A DNA stretch of 64,000 bases from Allorhodopirellula solitaria (GTDB lineage: Bacteria; Planctomycetota; Planctomycetia; Pirellulales; Pirellulaceae), in assembly GCF_007859855.1 (NCBI RefSeq), contig NZ_SJPK01000013.1, positions 1 to 64,000 of the forward strand, given 5' to 3'. Made by a program: the position numbers and the translations under genes. This document shows, in pieces, positions 26,555-34,673 of the stretch. The number at the start of each line of letters is the position of its first letter. Position 1 is the first letter of the stretch. Below the pieces are notes generated by a model. That model had not been told where the DNA came from and did no database searches. It worked only from the letters and a program-made list of their open reading frames with translations.

Positions 26555-27565
26555 TCACTCCGATACTGGAGGCTGGCTCGACAGTTGCACCAGGGCTTCT
26601 ATCGCGCGGCCTTTCTGTTCTTCTCGAACAATCATATACCGATCTCGACCGTCAGCCTCTTCCGAAAACGTCGTCAGCCCATCGTCGGCAATCGTAACGC
26701 GGCCTTGCGGCGAGAGATCGAAGTAGCCACGGTCAGGACGAACCGCATACAGCACGGAGGTCAAATCCCATGTTGGACGATTGTGGGGCGGCGGGTTGTA
26801 GAGCGTATAAGCTTCAGCGAGCGGGTGATGGTCGACGTAGTTGTAGTCGTTCAAAATACTCTCGTGCGGGTACGCCAGGCTTGTTCCAATTTCATAGCCG
26901 CTCCACACGATCGGCGTCGGCCAGTCCTGACAGAGCAACTTTGCCGACGGGATGTCCTTCACGATGTTGTATTCTTTGTGATCTCGCGTGAAATCGCCTG
27001 CCATGATCGAGAGCAGACGAACCTTTTTAGAAACCAACTCGGCGCCCGACAATGGGCTGATGTCATCCGGCTTGGATTGCAACAGATTTGCGAGATTCGT
27101 CGAGAAACCGACCTGAGCGATCACCACACTGCCGTCCTTCTGGGACGCGAGTGCTTTACGCAGCACAACAACAGCATCAGGAGCGTCCTTGCCCGATTTC
27201 AGGTCGTGTGGATAGTCATGCGGCGGCGCTGCGAGCACGTTGAACTTGCCCTTGTGACTCGTCACCCCACTGCGGCAAACGCCGATGGGAATGTCGCCGC
27301 GACCGTAAAACGTGTTCACCACATCTGCGAACGGCGCCGCCAGCTCGTTGTCCTTCGTAATCGTAACGGCCAACAGATCGCATTCGCCGCGCGACTGCAG
27401 CGAGTGGATCACGCCCATCGCCAACACGTCGTCGCAATCATTGCCGAGGTCCGTATCGAAGATCAATGCAACCGGGTCTTGCGTTTCCGGTTCGGCAGCG
27501 GTTGCCGGCGAAGCCGCTAAGAAAAACAGGGTTGCCAACGAGAGAAAGAGTCGTTCTGACTTCAT
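26555..27565 (-). CDS. Exported nucleoside hydrolase (inosine-uridine type), copy 2, 336 aa
   Basis: Signal peptide MKSERLFLSLATLFFLAASPATA, then VALIFDTDLGNDCDDVLAMGVI with the Ca-binding aspartates, AQVGFSTNLANLL, and WDLTSVLYAVRPDRGYFDL near the end. It hydrolyses nucleosides to ribose and base outside the cytoplasm. The ATG overlaps the lacI stop (ATGA at 27562-27565). It is a paralogue of the gene at 20932-21948; having two copies in one operon suggests different nucleoside preferences. Confidence 0.9.
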   Translation of the reverse strand: MKSERLFLSLATLFFLAASPATAAEPETQDPVALIFDTDLGNDCDDVLAMGVIHSLQSRGECDLLAVTITKDNELAAPFADVVNTFYGRGDIPIGVCRSGVTSHKGKFNVLAAPPHDYPHDLKSGKDAPDAVVVLRKALASQKDGSVVIAQVGFSTNLANLLQSKPDDISPLSGAELVSKKVRLLSIMAGDFTRDHKEYNIVKDIPSAKLLCQDWPTPIVWSGYEIGTSLAYPHESILNDYNYVDHHPLAEAYTLYNPPPHNRPTWDLTSVLYAVRPDRGYFDLSPQGRVTIADDGLTTFSEEADGRDRYMIVREEQKGRAIEALVQLSSQPPVSE

Positions 27566-28599
27566 GATTGAACCTTCGCGATAGAGTGACGTGGAATCAG
27601 TTTGACTGGAATGGTGTGGGTGCGTTTACGAGGCTTCTTGCCGGTCCGCAGTTGCTTCAGGATGACTTCAGCCGCCGTGCGTCCCAGTCGCTCGACGTCC
27701 TGCGAGACCGTCGACAAGGGAACTCGCATGAAATCGGCGAACGGCGAATCATCGAACGTGACCACCGAGAGGTCGTCGGGCACGCTCCGGCCGAGTTCCT
27801 CCGCTGCCCGAAGTGCTCCGAAGGCGTTGGGTGTGCTGAATGCAAACAACGCCGAGATCTCGGGATGGGACGTCAATAGCTGCAGGGTGGACTCATACCC
27901 GGACTGTTCCGTGAAGTTATCACCGGCCAGCAGGGAGTCGGCAAAGGTCAACCCAGCCTCTTCCATGGTCTGACGAATGGTAGTGAGTCGTTGCTGATTG
28001 GGCAGCGTACCGGGCAGGCCCTGGAGGCAACCGATCTCGGTGTGCCCGTGATTCAAGAGCTGTTGCAGACCTCGGCGGGCCCCGCCCACGTTGTCCGACA
28101 GGACACTGGTCATCGAGGTTTCCGGAAAACACCGATCGATGACCACCAGCGGAATTCCCGCGTCATCGGCATCCATCAGATGTTGCGATTCGGTCCCGAC
28201 CGGGCAGACCACCAGGGCCTCGACCCGCCGCGCCCGCAGCTCATCGACCAGTTTCGTTTCGACCGAAGTCGTTTCGCGGCTGTCCGCCAAGAGAACGGAC
28301 ATCCCCTGCGTCTCCGCTTGCAGCGTGACCTCGCGAGCGATCGCGGCAAAGAACGGGTTGGACACGTCCGGCACCACCACACCCATCAATCCGCTGCGCT
28401 GCGATTGCAACGAGCGAGCCAATAGGCTGGGGCGGAACCCTAATCGCTGGGCCTCTCTCTGCACATTCTCAACGGCTCGCTCGCTAATACGATACGTCTT
28501 GGCCCGTCCGTTGAGCGCCCGCGACGCTGTCGACACACTGACCCCTGCCGCTTCGGCGACTTGATGCAAGGTCACTGGCTGGTGGGACGTCAGGGTCAT
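27562..28599 (-). CDS. LacI-family repressor of the ribose/nucleoside operon
   Basis: A 345-aa protein starting at ATG 28599. N-terminal HTH: VTLHQVAEAAGVSVSTASRALNG, followed by the hinge helix region and a periplasmic-binding-like domain (GLMGVVVPDVSNPFFAAIAREV, FAFSTPNAFGALRAAEELG, DLSVVTFDDSPFADF). It should repress the operon it heads and release it on binding ribose or a nucleoside. An 18-bp perfect palindrome lies 20 bp upstream of its start, which points to autoregulation. Confidence 0.93.
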   Translation of the reverse strand: MTLTSHQPVTLHQVAEAAGVSVSTASRALNGRAKTYRISERAVENVQREAQRLGFRPSLLARSLQSQRSGLMGVVVPDVSNPFFAAIAREVTLQAETQGMSVLLADSRETTSVETKLVDELRARRVEALVVCPVGTESQHLMDADDAGIPLVVIDRCFPETSMTSVLSDNVGGARRGLQQLLNHGHTEIGCLQGLPGTLPNQQRLTTIRQTMEEAGLTFADSLLAGDNFTEQSGYESTLQLLTSHPEISALFAFSTPNAFGALRAAEELGRSVPDDLSVVTFDDSPFADFMRVPLSTVSQDVERLGRTAAEVILKQLRTGKKPRKRTHTIPVKLIPRHSIAKVQS

Positions 28600-28619
28600 G
28601 AAAAACTCGGCGAAAGCAA

Positions 28620-28664
28620 TGCACAAACGTTTGTGCAGAATATCAGGCGAGTTTCAAAATGCAA
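28620..28664 (-). promoter_or_regulatory. Promoter and LacI-type operator of the ribose/nucleoside operon
   Basis: TGCACAAACGTTTGTGCA (28620-28637) is a perfect 18-bp palindrome with the central CG typical of LacI-family operators. On the minus strand it is preceded by TTGCAT (28664-28659), a 16-bp spacer and TATTCT (28642-28637), a plausible sigma-70 promoter whose -10 abuts the palindrome. Bound repressor would cover the transcription start. Confidence 0.7.
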
Positions 28665-28821
28665 CCCCCCGGGGGCCGACGGCGATCCCAAAACGGAACA
28701 CCCATCACGCCGAGGTAATACTCGGCGGGCATTTCCAAAGCGACTGGCGGGGCCTCGACAGGAGCGGATGAGTCCACAACCGAACTCGCTCTCTCCGACA
28801 CGCCGATCGGCCCCGTATCGC

Positions 28822-30384
28822 CTAGACGTCGGAATTCGTGCTCGAACCAGTCCGGGTTCGATCCCAAAAGGCGACTGCGAAGAGCACAAAAATAGCCGCC
28901 GCCATGATCGCCGGTGACAACCAAAAATCGCGCCACTGGGCCATCGTCTCGGCTAAAATCCCTGGATCAAGCGATTCGGGGAGGTGCCGCGAAAACATCT
29001 GGGTAAAGCTCTCTAAGAACGAGACCGGCTCGGGTTCCCCTCGCGCCTCAGTGAGCGCCTCGACATACTGAGGTGCCGCAGTGACCTGCTTGCCGTAGTC
29101 ACCGAAGGTCAAGTTCAAGGGGATGCGTCCGAAGAGGTCACCACCCGCCATGATGCGATACCCAAAAAACATGCCCACGCCCTGAGTCAGGAACACGAGC
29201 AACCCTTGGGCCTGCCCACGAATCGCTTTCGAAGCCTTGGCATCGGTGTACATGAATCCGGTGACAAAGAAAAAGTCGTAACAGACACCGTGGATCGCCA
29301 CAGCGGCCAGCAACATCCAGGTAGTCTGCTCAGCAGCTCCCCAGGCGAACAACAGATACCGCACCACCCAACAGGCCATGCCAATCAAGATCATGATCTT
29401 GACGCCGAGACGCCGAAAGAAAAACGGAATCAGCAGCATGAAGAAAATTTCCGACATCTGCCCGAGCGTCATCGTGGCTCCCGGCTCGACGAAGCCTGTC
29501 TGGTTAAGATAGGTCGCTGTCATCCCGTAGTAATACGCCAGCGGAACGCAGATCAGGGTCGAGCAGAGAGCAAAGACAAAGAAATTCCAATTGGCGAGCA
29601 ATTTGAATGCATCGACCATGAACAGGCTCCGCAAATCCATTGCTTGACCTCGCAGCGGCGGCGGTGTATTCGGCAGGAAAAAACACAACACGCCCAAAGC
29701 TAACGAACTGGCTGCACCGAGCCAGAAAATATTGTACGAAGCCGACCAACCAAGCACGCCCAGGGTCAATCCGGCGACAATCCAACCGATCGTTCCCCAC
29801 ACACGAATCTTGGGAAATTGATCCTGGCTCGGCAAATGGGTGAAAGCAATCGTATTGCCCAGCCCGAGCGTCGGCATGTAACAGAGCAAATGCGCCAGAA
29901 TCATCCACACGAGTAGCTTTCCAGCTGCATTCTCGGTCGACTGCAGCTCCAGGTAGGCCTCGGCGCTGTAGCTGCCACTGGCTCGCATTTCGGCCGCCGA
30001 ATCGGCAGCGAAGGTCGACGCCGCCTCGGCAATCCCCGGAATGAATAGCATGATGACCCCGCCCAACAACATCAACGCGCCCATCACCTTTTCAGAGGCG
30101 AAGAAGCGGTCTGCCACCAAACCGAGAAAAAGAGGGGCGAAGATGGCGGCAATCGGCGCCGCCTCGTAGGCACCGCCAATGAACGCCCCGAGCAGGTGCG
30201 CATCCATCGCGGCGCTGAGCGTCGCAAACCACGACCCCCACGCAAAAAACTGCAAAAACATCATCGCCGAAAGTAAAAGCACGATCGTCGACGCCGACAG
30301 GTGCGTCAGGGGAGCATCGTCGGTAGCATCAGCATTCGGGTGAGATGTCGATGAGTCAGCCGAATCATTCGGTGATGTGGACAT
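28822..30384 (-). CDS. Nucleoside:H+ symporter family permease (NupG/XapB-like MFS), 520 aa
   Basis: A twelve-segment major facilitator protein. ATG at 30384 gives a polar, Ser/Asp-rich N-terminus and then the first membrane segment (MMFLQFFAWGSWFATLSAAM), a pattern typical of the nucleoside:H+ symporters. FPKIRVWGTIGWIVAGL and KASKAIRGQAQGLLVFLTQGVGMFFGY are further family-like stretches. An extra loop of about 45 residues lies between segments 3 and 4, and another follows segment 10. It should import nucleosides whole, in parallel with extracellular hydrolysis and ribose uptake by the next operon. About 180 bp separate it from the operon promoter. Confidence 0.85.
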   Translation of the reverse strand: MSTSPNDSADSSTSHPNADATDDAPLTHLSASTIVLLLSAMMFLQFFAWGSWFATLSAAMDAHLLGAFIGGAYEAAPIAAIFAPLFLGLVADRFFASEKVMGALMLLGGVIMLFIPGIAEAASTFAADSAAEMRASGSYSAEAYLELQSTENAAGKLLVWMILAHLLCYMPTLGLGNTIAFTHLPSQDQFPKIRVWGTIGWIVAGLTLGVLGWSASYNIFWLGAASSLALGVLCFFLPNTPPPLRGQAMDLRSLFMVDAFKLLANWNFFVFALCSTLICVPLAYYYGMTATYLNQTGFVEPGATMTLGQMSEIFFMLLIPFFFRRLGVKIMILIGMACWVVRYLLFAWGAAEQTTWMLLAAVAIHGVCYDFFFVTGFMYTDAKASKAIRGQAQGLLVFLTQGVGMFFGYRIMAGGDLFGRIPLNLTFGDYGKQVTAAPQYVEALTEARGEPEPVSFLESFTQMFSRHLPESLDPGILAETMAQWRDFWLSPAIMAAAIFVLFAVAFWDRTRTGSSTNSDV

Positions 30385-30516
30385 AGAGTGTTCACGTGGT
30401 GGGAAGGGAGAGGGGGTACCCGTCCGAAAACGACGGGGCTCGCATTGTAGCAAGTCGTCCTCGGTTGTTGGTATTCCCTCCCAGCGAACTAGGTTGAGAT
30501 AGCTGCTCGGACACCA

Positions 30517-31557
30517 CTATGCAGCTTTCTTGGCACGGATGTCGCCGTCTTCGCTTGCGGGTGAGAAGGGCAGAATTCGGATGTCTGAGTTCGACTGCTC
30601 GCTAGCTCGCTGGCGCTGGTACTCGCGCTCACGCACATACACGCGGCACACCTTCTCCATCACGCGCTGTTCGCTCGACATGTGCCTGACGACTTCGCCT
30701 GTCGCTGCGAACTCATCAATCATCGCATTGACTTTCTTCCGCTCGAGGCGGTGCTCGAGGCTGCGCAGGAGAAGGTGCCGGGGCGTCGACACCCCCGCCG
30801 AGAGCAACGGCAGCACGGCTCCGCGACGCGGCAGTGGTCGGTCACGAGCCCGTTCGGCATCTTCGGCCGTTCGTTCGAGCACCCGGGCCCATCCGGTGAT
30901 GCAGAGACCGATCAATTGCGACACGCGATCGCGTGAAACGTCATCCCACGCCGCAGCCGGGTTTTTGCGAGCAGCCTTCAAATCGTAGTGCGCTAGCAGT
31001 GTGTCGCGGTATTCGTGGGCCACCCCGGAAGCAGTTAAGATGGCTTCCCCCAGCCATCCGGGCCCGTCGGAGAGCTGGAAGACCGTGCGGCTGGTGTCGG
31101 CTTGCCACTGCTTTCGCAGCGAAGCGTAGGACTTCGTCACGCTCCATTCCAGCGGTCGGTGCAGAATGCGATCGACCTTGGATTGCGAGGTATGCAGCGG
31201 CTGGATCGGGTCAGTAAAATAATGGCTGAGCACGCCGGCGGCATGGGCGGCATCGCCCCAACGATTCGTCCGCAGGTATCGCTGCAGTCGTTCGTACCAT
31301 TGATGGGCCACCCGTGGGGCGCCTCCCCAATAGCCGTCATCGACATGGATGACATGATTGTGAAAATCACGAAATCGGAGATCGGGATCTTTGGCGCCCG
31401 CCAGGTACCGCGAGTGATTGCTCAGCAGATGCCTGCCCAGCCGCACGCCGGCAGCGGAGCGAATCAGGGGCAAGGCATCGAGCGCGAACCGGTGGTGCGT
31501 GCTGCGGCAATGCATCGCCCGCAGGATCGAAAGCAGCGGCGTTTGAAGTCCACGCAT
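30517..31557 (-). CDS. Zinc-dependent phospholipase C / S1-P1 nuclease-like protein, 346 aa
   Basis: His/Asp-rich segments FHNHVIHVDDGYWGGAPRVAHQWY and WGDAAHAAGVLSHYFTDPIQPLHT match the all-helical, tri-zinc fold of phospholipase C and P1 nuclease. No signal peptide is seen, whereas secreted enzymes of this fold have one, so the role may be intracellular or atypical. The C-terminal ~100 residues are basic and charged (RKKVNAMIDEF, REREYQRQR) and do not belong to the catalytic fold. Ribosome-binding site GAGAAGG precedes ATG 31557. I recall similar proteins in other planctomycetes. Confidence 0.65.
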   Translation of the reverse strand: MRGLQTPLLSILRAMHCRSTHHRFALDALPLIRSAAGVRLGRHLLSNHSRYLAGAKDPDLRFRDFHNHVIHVDDGYWGGAPRVAHQWYERLQRYLRTNRWGDAAHAAGVLSHYFTDPIQPLHTSQSKVDRILHRPLEWSVTKSYASLRKQWQADTSRTVFQLSDGPGWLGEAILTASGVAHEYRDTLLAHYDLKAARKNPAAAWDDVSRDRVSQLIGLCITGWARVLERTAEDAERARDRPLPRRGAVLPLLSAGVSTPRHLLLRSLEHRLERKKVNAMIDEFAATGEVVRHMSSEQRVMEKVCRVYVREREYQRQRASEQSNSDIRILPFSPASEDGDIRAKKAA

Positions 31558-31587
31558 CCTTCTCTCACTTTCTGTATCGGCTGATCG

Positions 31588-31974
31588 TCAGGCGGCCCGA
31601 CGGACTCTGCCGGGGCCGCGGACTCTGCCTTGCGACACGGACGACGCAACGCCATAGGCGGACGCCTGACGAGCCAAGCGTTCGCGTAGCGAGCGGCCAA
31701 TACGCCCTTCGTCAAGCGAATCATAATGGGCGACCCGCTCCGTAAAGCCTTCACGGCAGAGCGGACGGAACTCACAATGCCCAGCCGGTGGCGGCACATC
31801 GCCATAGAGCGACTGCAGACGAAAGGCATGATCTTTCTCAGCAATCGCGTAGTAGAGGTCGTACATCTCGTCGGTCGAGAAGCCGGAAACGTCCAACAAC
31901 GAGTCAATAGCCACGGCAGCGTCCTTGCTTGAAGCCTGTCCCGAAAGGGGTCTGACCCTCTGGAGACGAGTCAT
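31588..31974 (-). CDS. Small hypothetical protein, up to 128 aa
   Basis: Lies 30 bp upstream of the phospholipase-like gene on the same strand. Readable segments are STDEMYDLYYAIAEKDHAFRLQSLYGD and CEFRPLCREGFTERVAHYDSLDEGRIGRSLRERLARQ. The first ~12 codons fall inside a REP-like palindrome, so the true start is probably further in, at one of the later codons. The C-terminus is Arg/Gly-rich. No family recognised; a genuine small gene or a decaying one are both possible. Confidence 0.45.
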   Translation of the reverse strand: MTRLQRVRPLSGQASSKDAAVAIDSLLDVSGFSTDEMYDLYYAIAEKDHAFRLQSLYGDVPPPAGHCEFRPLCREGFTERVAHYDSLDEGRIGRSLRERLARQASAYGVASSVSQGRVRGPGRVRRAA

Positions 31975-32024
31975 TTGAGATGGTTTTTAACAGCCTCGCC
32001 GGAGAGGGTCAGACCCCTTTTCGG
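31941..32024. repeat. REP-like palindrome with GGGGTCTGACCC arms
   Basis: CCGAAAGGGGTCTGACCCTC (31941-31960) is repeated almost exactly in inverse orientation at about 32003-32024, with about 40 bp between. GGGTCTGACCC-type cores are common in REP elements tied to Y1 (TnpA-REP) transposases; no such gene is in this window. The rest of the 700-bp gap to rpoD holds a further CCGAG-bounded imperfect palindrome near 32224-32258, a 15-bp triplet repeat and the 3'-flank motif, but no gene I can support. Confidence 0.6.
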
Positions 32025-32520
32025 ATAGGCTTTCGAGGCAGTGGGCGGGGGAACAGTCTGACACCGGACCGAACCGGCCCATGCCCTGCCCCCGTTTCGA
32101 CGTAAGACTGCGTTGAGTCTCGCAAACCTGATCCCGGGGCGGCAAGATGAAAAATCGCAATCCCCAAACATCAGATTGCTTAATCGGCACGGATTACCAC
32201 CGGGCGGGCACGAAACGGGCTTTCTCCGAGATTTGGGGTCCCCTGGAGGGGCCTCGGCTGCCGAACTATGACAAATAGCCGGCGCGGTCAACCAAGTGGA
32301 GGACCCGACGCCAGTCCGAAGTGGTCGGACCGACGAGCTGTCGTGGTGTGGGATTGCGGCAGATTTCGTGGGTTCGAAAACTCTCGATGTTGATTAAGAG
32401 ACGGCGGGGCGGCGTTTGGGCACGTCGCTCCCGCCTCTTTTTAATCTCTCTCCAACCGCTCGGCTCGGTGAGGCCGCTCGGCACTGCTGCGATCGCCACC
32501 GAACGATCCGATGCAGCCCA

Positions 32521-32565
32521 TCTCTTAGCAGGCTGTCTCTTCGCAGCCCGTCTCTTAGCAGCCGG
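32521..32565 (+). repeat. Three tandem 15-bp repeats
   Basis: TCTCTTAGCAGGCTG, TCTCTTCGCAGCCCG and TCTCTTAGCAGCCGG follow each other without spacing, downstream of rpoD. No function is apparent. Confidence 0.7.
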
Positions 32566-32628
32566 CGAGTTATTGAGCCGAAACGCGCAAGCGACCGGGT
32601 GGGCGGCGATACCCAGGGCCTTACGGGC

Positions 32629-32666
32629 CTCGGCTCAACATTGCGGCGCCAGCACCGATCAAATCG
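32629..32666 (+). repeat. CTCGGCTCA...GATCAAATCG motif 3' of rpoD
   Basis: A 38-bp segment matching 37418-37455 at 32 of 38 positions with no gaps. It ends 9 bp before the last base of rpoD's stop. The same placement behind proS suggests a repeated 3'-end element. Confidence 0.6.
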
Positions 32667-32674
32667 ACAGTCCG

Positions 32675-34483
32675 CTAGGCCGCTGGGTTGAGGTAGGACG
32701 ACAGCCGCTCGGCCCGCGATGGACTCTGCAGTTTCGCCACCGCTTTGGCTTCGATCTGGCGGACGCGTTCACGGGTCACCTTGAAAATGCGACCGCACTC
32801 TTCGAGCGTGTAACTGTACCCATCGACGAGACCGTACCGCAGCCGAATGATCTCTCGTTCGCGGAACGTCAGCGTCTTGAGCAACTCGTCGATCTTGTTC
32901 CGCAGCATGCCGCTGGCGGCCATCCGGACAGGGTTGTCATTCTCGTTGTCTTGCACGAACTCACCGAAGCTGCTGTCTTCGCCTTCGCCAACGGGGCGAT
33001 CCAAGCTGACAGGGTGGCGACCGATATCCATCACCCGGCGCACTTCTTCAATCGCGACATCCGTCGCCTCTGCAATCTCCTCATAGGTCGGCTCGCGACG
33101 CAGCGTTTGCGTGAGCCGCTTTTGAGCCTGACGGAGTTTGCTGAGCACATCGATCATGTGCACGGGAATCCGAATCGTGCGGGCCTGATCAGCGATCGCT
33201 CGCGTGATCGCTTGGCGAATCCACCAGGTTGCGTAGGTGCTGAATTTGAATCCTCGGCGATATTCGTATTTATCCACTGCTCGCATCAGGCCCGTGTTGC
33301 CTTCCTGAATCAGATCGAGGAACGACAGCCCGCGATTGCGATACTTCTTAGCGATGGAAACAACCAAACGAAGGTTGCCTGCACTGAGCTCACGCTTTGT
33401 CGCTTCGTACTGGTCAAAGAACTTCCGCGTGCGAACCATGCGGTTGTGCAGGCTACGAGGACTCTCTTGAGTCACGAGCATCAGCTCCCGCAGTTCCTGG
33501 CGGAGATCCGCCGCTTCATCCCGGCTCAAAGCGTCGGTACCGAGTGAATCAAGACGCTCGCGGATGAAATTCATCCGTCCTGAGATCTTTTCCAATTGAT
33601 GCAGCAGTGGCGTGACACGGCGGCTTCGCAGGCTCAGCTCCTCGACCATCTCGAGGCATTTGCGGCGGCGGCGCAGGAATCGCTTGCGGACTTCCGCCTT
33701 GAGCCGGGGCGAAACACTGCGGCGGACGAGCAGTTCAAAGTCCGCTTGGTTCTGCGCGATCATCGGCTCGAGTGTCCGCAGGTTATGGGGCATCCGCTGT
33801 GAAATTTGTTCCTTGGTCAACCGCTCGGTCAAGGAAACCTTGATGGTGCGGTCAAACGGCAACTCACCGCTGTGGACTTTCTGAAGCACCTCAACGGTCG
33901 CACGCAATGCGTAGTCACTTTCGAGCAAGGCACGGCGATACTGCTTACGCGTGATTTCAATCTTCTTGGCCAGCGAGATCTCTTGCTCACGGGTGAGCAG
34001 GGGAATCTCCGCCATCTGGCTCAAGTACATGCGGATGGGATCGTCGCTGGCCTTCGGCAGGTCAGCGGACGTGCCGAGCGTCGCGGTGTTGGAATCCTCG
34101 GCGTTTACCAATGCCAGCGCAGCCGCTCCACTGACGTCCTCCGCTTCCACTTCCGCCTCGAGGTCTGCTGCGTCGACGGCCGATGGTTCGAACTCCACGT
34201 CAGCGATTTGAACTTCGCTCGCAGCGACGTCACCATCGATCGCCTCGGGCAGCGTCGCGGCGGCGGCTCGAAGCGTCTGCGTGGCCGCTGCCATCCGTGC
34301 TTTCTTTTCAGTCGCTTCGATCAGAGAAATGCCACGCCGCTCCAGAGCCAGAAGAAGCGTGTTGAGTTTTTCAGGATTCACATCCTCATCGGGCAGGTAT
34401 GCGTTGACCTCATCGAAGGTCAGGTAACCATCCTTGGTACCACGGGCGATGAGTTGCGTGAGGTCTTGGTCCATCAATTGCAT
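32675..34483 (-). CDS. rpoD: Primary RNA polymerase sigma factor (sigma-70)
   Basis: A 602-aa sigma factor. Region 1.1-like N-terminus ([27 protein letters not shown]), region 1.2 [22 protein letters not shown], a non-conserved insert, region 2 [48 protein letters not shown] (core binding, -10 recognition), region 3 and region 4 [13 protein letters not shown]...[23 protein letters not shown] (-35 recognition). An acidic linker rich in Ala/Glu (about 75-140) lies between 1.1 and 1.2. Two close ATGs (34483, 34474) can start it. Downstream of dnaG, as in the classical macromolecular synthesis operon. Confidence 0.97.
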   Translation of the reverse strand: MQLMDQDLTQLIARGTKDGYLTFDEVNAYLPDEDVNPEKLNTLLLALERRGISLIEATEKKARMAAATQTLRAAAATLPEAIDGDVAASEVQIADVEFEPSAVDAADLEAEVEAEDVSGAAALALVNAEDSNTATLGTSADLPKASDDPIRMYLSQMAEIPLLTREQEISLAKKIEITRKQYRRALLESDYALRATVEVLQKVHSGELPFDRTIKVSLTERLTKEQISQRMPHNLRTLEPMIAQNQADFELLVRRSVSPRLKAEVRKRFLRRRRKCLEMVEELSLRSRRVTPLLHQLEKISGRMNFIRERLDSLGTDALSRDEAADLRQELRELMLVTQESPRSLHNRMVRTRKFFDQYEATKRELSAGNLRLVVSIAKKYRNRGLSFLDLIQEGNTGLMRAVDKYEYRRGFKFSTYATWWIRQAITRAIADQARTIRIPVHMIDVLSKLRQAQKRLTQTLRREPTYEEIAEATDVAIEEVRRVMDIGRHPVSLDRPVGEGEDSSFGEFVQDNENDNPVRMAASGMLRNKIDELLKTLTFREREIIRLRYGLVDGYSYTLEECGRIFKVTRERVRQIEAKAVAKLQSPSRAERLSSYLNPAA

Positions 34484-34673
34484 AATTCTAACTTCGTGTT
34501 AAAAGGGTCACGCCCCATCATGGGACGCCGAGCTGGGTATGGATCGCTTAGCCGACGAGAGCGGGAACGCTCGCCGGCACCATCCAGCCCCTACTCAAAA
34601 GCGGGAGATCGAAAGGGAAAGGGAGAAAAAAAGAACAGTAAAAACCTGGGACATTGGTGAAGGAAGTGAGGGA

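Noticed and set aside
28640-28821. Short minus-strand frame ending in PPGGCILKLA
   Set aside because: It overlaps the operon promoter and the end of the permease gene and has no supported start.
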